Source: an uncultured Collinsella sp.
GTDB lineage: Bacteria; Actinomycetota; Coriobacteriia; Coriobacteriales; Coriobacteriaceae
Length of the DNA stretch: 6,443 nt
NCBI GenBank assembly: GCA_900752425.1
Contig: CAADVE010000124.1
Span: 1 to 6,443 of the forward strand
Direction: 5' to 3'
Position numbers and translations under genes: made by a program. The notes below the pieces were generated by a model. It was not told the origin of the DNA. It ran no database searches and saw nothing but the letters and a program-made list of their open reading frames with translations. Numbering within the stretch: position 1 is the stretch's first letter; each line of letters starts with the position of its first letter. Below are positions 5,555 to 6,443 of this stretch, piece by piece.

Positions 5555-6331
5555 ATGGATGCCAAATTAACGATAGTCGACGTAACCGGATCGACCAACG
5601 ATGACCTGCTCGAAGCAGGAAAACAGGGAGCGCCGCACGGCACAGGACTTGCCGCCCGGGCTCAAACAGAAGGACGCGGCCGGCGCGGGCACAAGTGGGA
5701 CTCAACCGTCGGCAACTTATTGCTTTCGCTTGTCCTGCGCCCATGCGTTAATCCTGCAAAGTTCTCTGGTCTTGCCGCCGTCAGCGGCCTAGCGGTGCTC
5801 GAAGCACTCGAAAAGCAGGGTCTTGCAAACGAGATTCGCCTTAAATGGCCCAACGACCTTGTCGCGCGAGGACGCAAGCTCGGCGGCATTCTGGTCGAGG
5901 CCGCACACGATAACGAAGGCAAACCTTTCGCCGTCTGCGGCATTGGCGTCAACGTAAACTACACGCCCCAAGAGGTGCCCGATGGCGGCCTGGCGGCAAT
6001 TGGCCTCTCGGACCTCAACGAGAGCGTTCCCGCCGTCGACATGCTCCTCGATGAGGTCTATCACGCAGTTATAGACGCTGTAGATGCCTGGGCAGAACGC
6101 CTCAACGCCAAGGAAGAAGACGCCGGTCCGCTCGCGCCCGTCCACGACGAATATATCGCTCATCTCAATTGGATTGGGAAGCACGTTATCGCCCGCTCCC
6201 CCGCTGGAGACGAGCTGACGCGAGGCATCTTTAAAACGGTCGATGACTTTGGTCGCGTGTGCATCGAAACGGAAGACGACTTGCGATCCTTCCATTTTGA
6301 GGAGGCATCGCTGCGTCCCTTGAGCGAATAG
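5555..6331 (+). CDS. birA: Biotin--[acetyl-CoA-carboxylase] ligase, monofunctional
   Basis: The enzyme activates biotin with ATP to biotinyl-5'-AMP and transfers it to the carrier lysine of AccB, making acetyl-CoA carboxylase active. The 258-aa protein contains the catalytic domain set in order: GSTNDD (12-17), the adenylate-binding loop EGRGRRGHKW (39-48), KWPNDL (97-102), RKLGGILVE with the key Lys108, and CGIGVNVN (128-135). A C-terminal SH3-like domain (about residues 205-258) follows. There is no N-terminal winged helix, so it is the monofunctional (group I) type and should not bind DNA as E. coli BirA does. The start at 5555 is chosen from the GGGAGG site and from the family N-terminus; an ATG at 5474 would add 27 residues without homology or a ribosome site. 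Its position divergent from the fab/accB operon matches its substrate. Little regulation is visible beyond the shared control region. Confidence 0.95.
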   Translation: MDAKLTIVDVTGSTNDDLLEAGKQGAPHGTGLAARAQTEGRGRRGHKWDSTVGNLLLSLVLRPCVNPAKFSGLAAVSGLAVLEALEKQGLANEIRLKWPNDLVARGRKLGGILVEAAHDNEGKPFAVCGIGVNVNYTPQEVPDGGLAAIGLSDLNESVPAVDMLLDEVYHAVIDAVDAWAERLNAKEEDAGPLAPVHDEYIAHLNWIGKHVIARSPAGDELTRGIFKTVDDFGRVCIETEDDLRSFHFEEASLRPLSE

Positions 6332-6391
6332 AGAGCCGCAACCACCTACTCGGCAGCATTACCCGGCAGTCCAAACCATCATTCAAATCAG

Positions 6392-6414
6392 AACCACCCT
6401 TAAAAAGGGTGGTT
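6392..6414 (+). terminator. Rho-independent terminator after birA
   Basis: A perfect 10-bp stem (AACCACCCTT paired with AAGGGTGGTT) closes a three-base AAA loop, about 60 bases after the birA stop. The T-rich tail is short and interrupted (TTTGCTCTT), so efficiency may be moderate. The outer A-T pairs of the stem make it usable in both directions, and it may also end a minus-strand gene to the right of the window. Confidence 0.75.
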
Positions 6415-6443
6415 TGCTCTTAGGGTATAACCCACGGGCCCCG

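Noticed and set aside
5789..6295. 168-codon minus-strand frame opposite birA
   Set aside because: The biotin ligase on the other strand has all its catalytic motifs; this frame shows none and has no clear ribosome site.
6415..6443. Start of another gene or RNA after the terminator
   Set aside because: There is a TATAAC (6425-6430) and a small GGGT/ACCC palindrome, but too little sequence remains and no -35 partner is visible.

Overview
The window holds the head of a type II (dissociated) fatty-acid synthesis operon on the minus strand and, diverging from it, a biotin-protein ligase gene on the plus strand. In transcription order the minus-strand genes are fabH, acpP, fabK, fabD, fabG and fabF, followed by the N-terminal part of accB, which runs towards the left edge. 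All are tightly packed (a 13-nt overlap up to 52-nt gaps), so they look like one operon, and more acc/fab genes probably follow beyond position 1.

The high G+C content, the Firmicutes-like fabH-acpP-fabK-fabD-fabG-fabF-accB order with FabK as enoyl reductase, and the protein style together suggest a high-G+C Gram-positive gut anaerobe, most likely a Coriobacteriia member such as Collinsella. This is inference; there is no rRNA or marker gene to prove it.

Layout: 1-22 is the start of an unidentified reading frame overlapping the accB stop; 19-174 is a 51-aa AccB N-terminal piece that ends in an early stop; 178-1425 is fabF; 1465-2238 is fabG; 2269-3195 is fabD; 3183-4127 is fabK; 4130-4366 is acpP; 4419-5378 is fabH. 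Positions 5379-5554 are an AT-richer divergent control region carrying two nearly identical 19-bp repeats. 5555-6331 is birA, and 6392-6414 is a hairpin terminator, after which the last 29 bases hold nothing I can assign.

Together the genes cover chain initiation (FabH), carrier (ACP), malonyl loading (FabD), elongation (FabF), ketoreduction (FabG) and enoyl reduction (FabK). AccB belongs to the acetyl-CoA carboxylase that makes malonyl-CoA, and BirA attaches the biotin that carboxylase needs. The dehydratase (FabZ) and the other carboxylase subunits are not in view. The genes themselves are ordinary. The points worth a second look are the paired repeats in the divergent control region and the early stop in accB.
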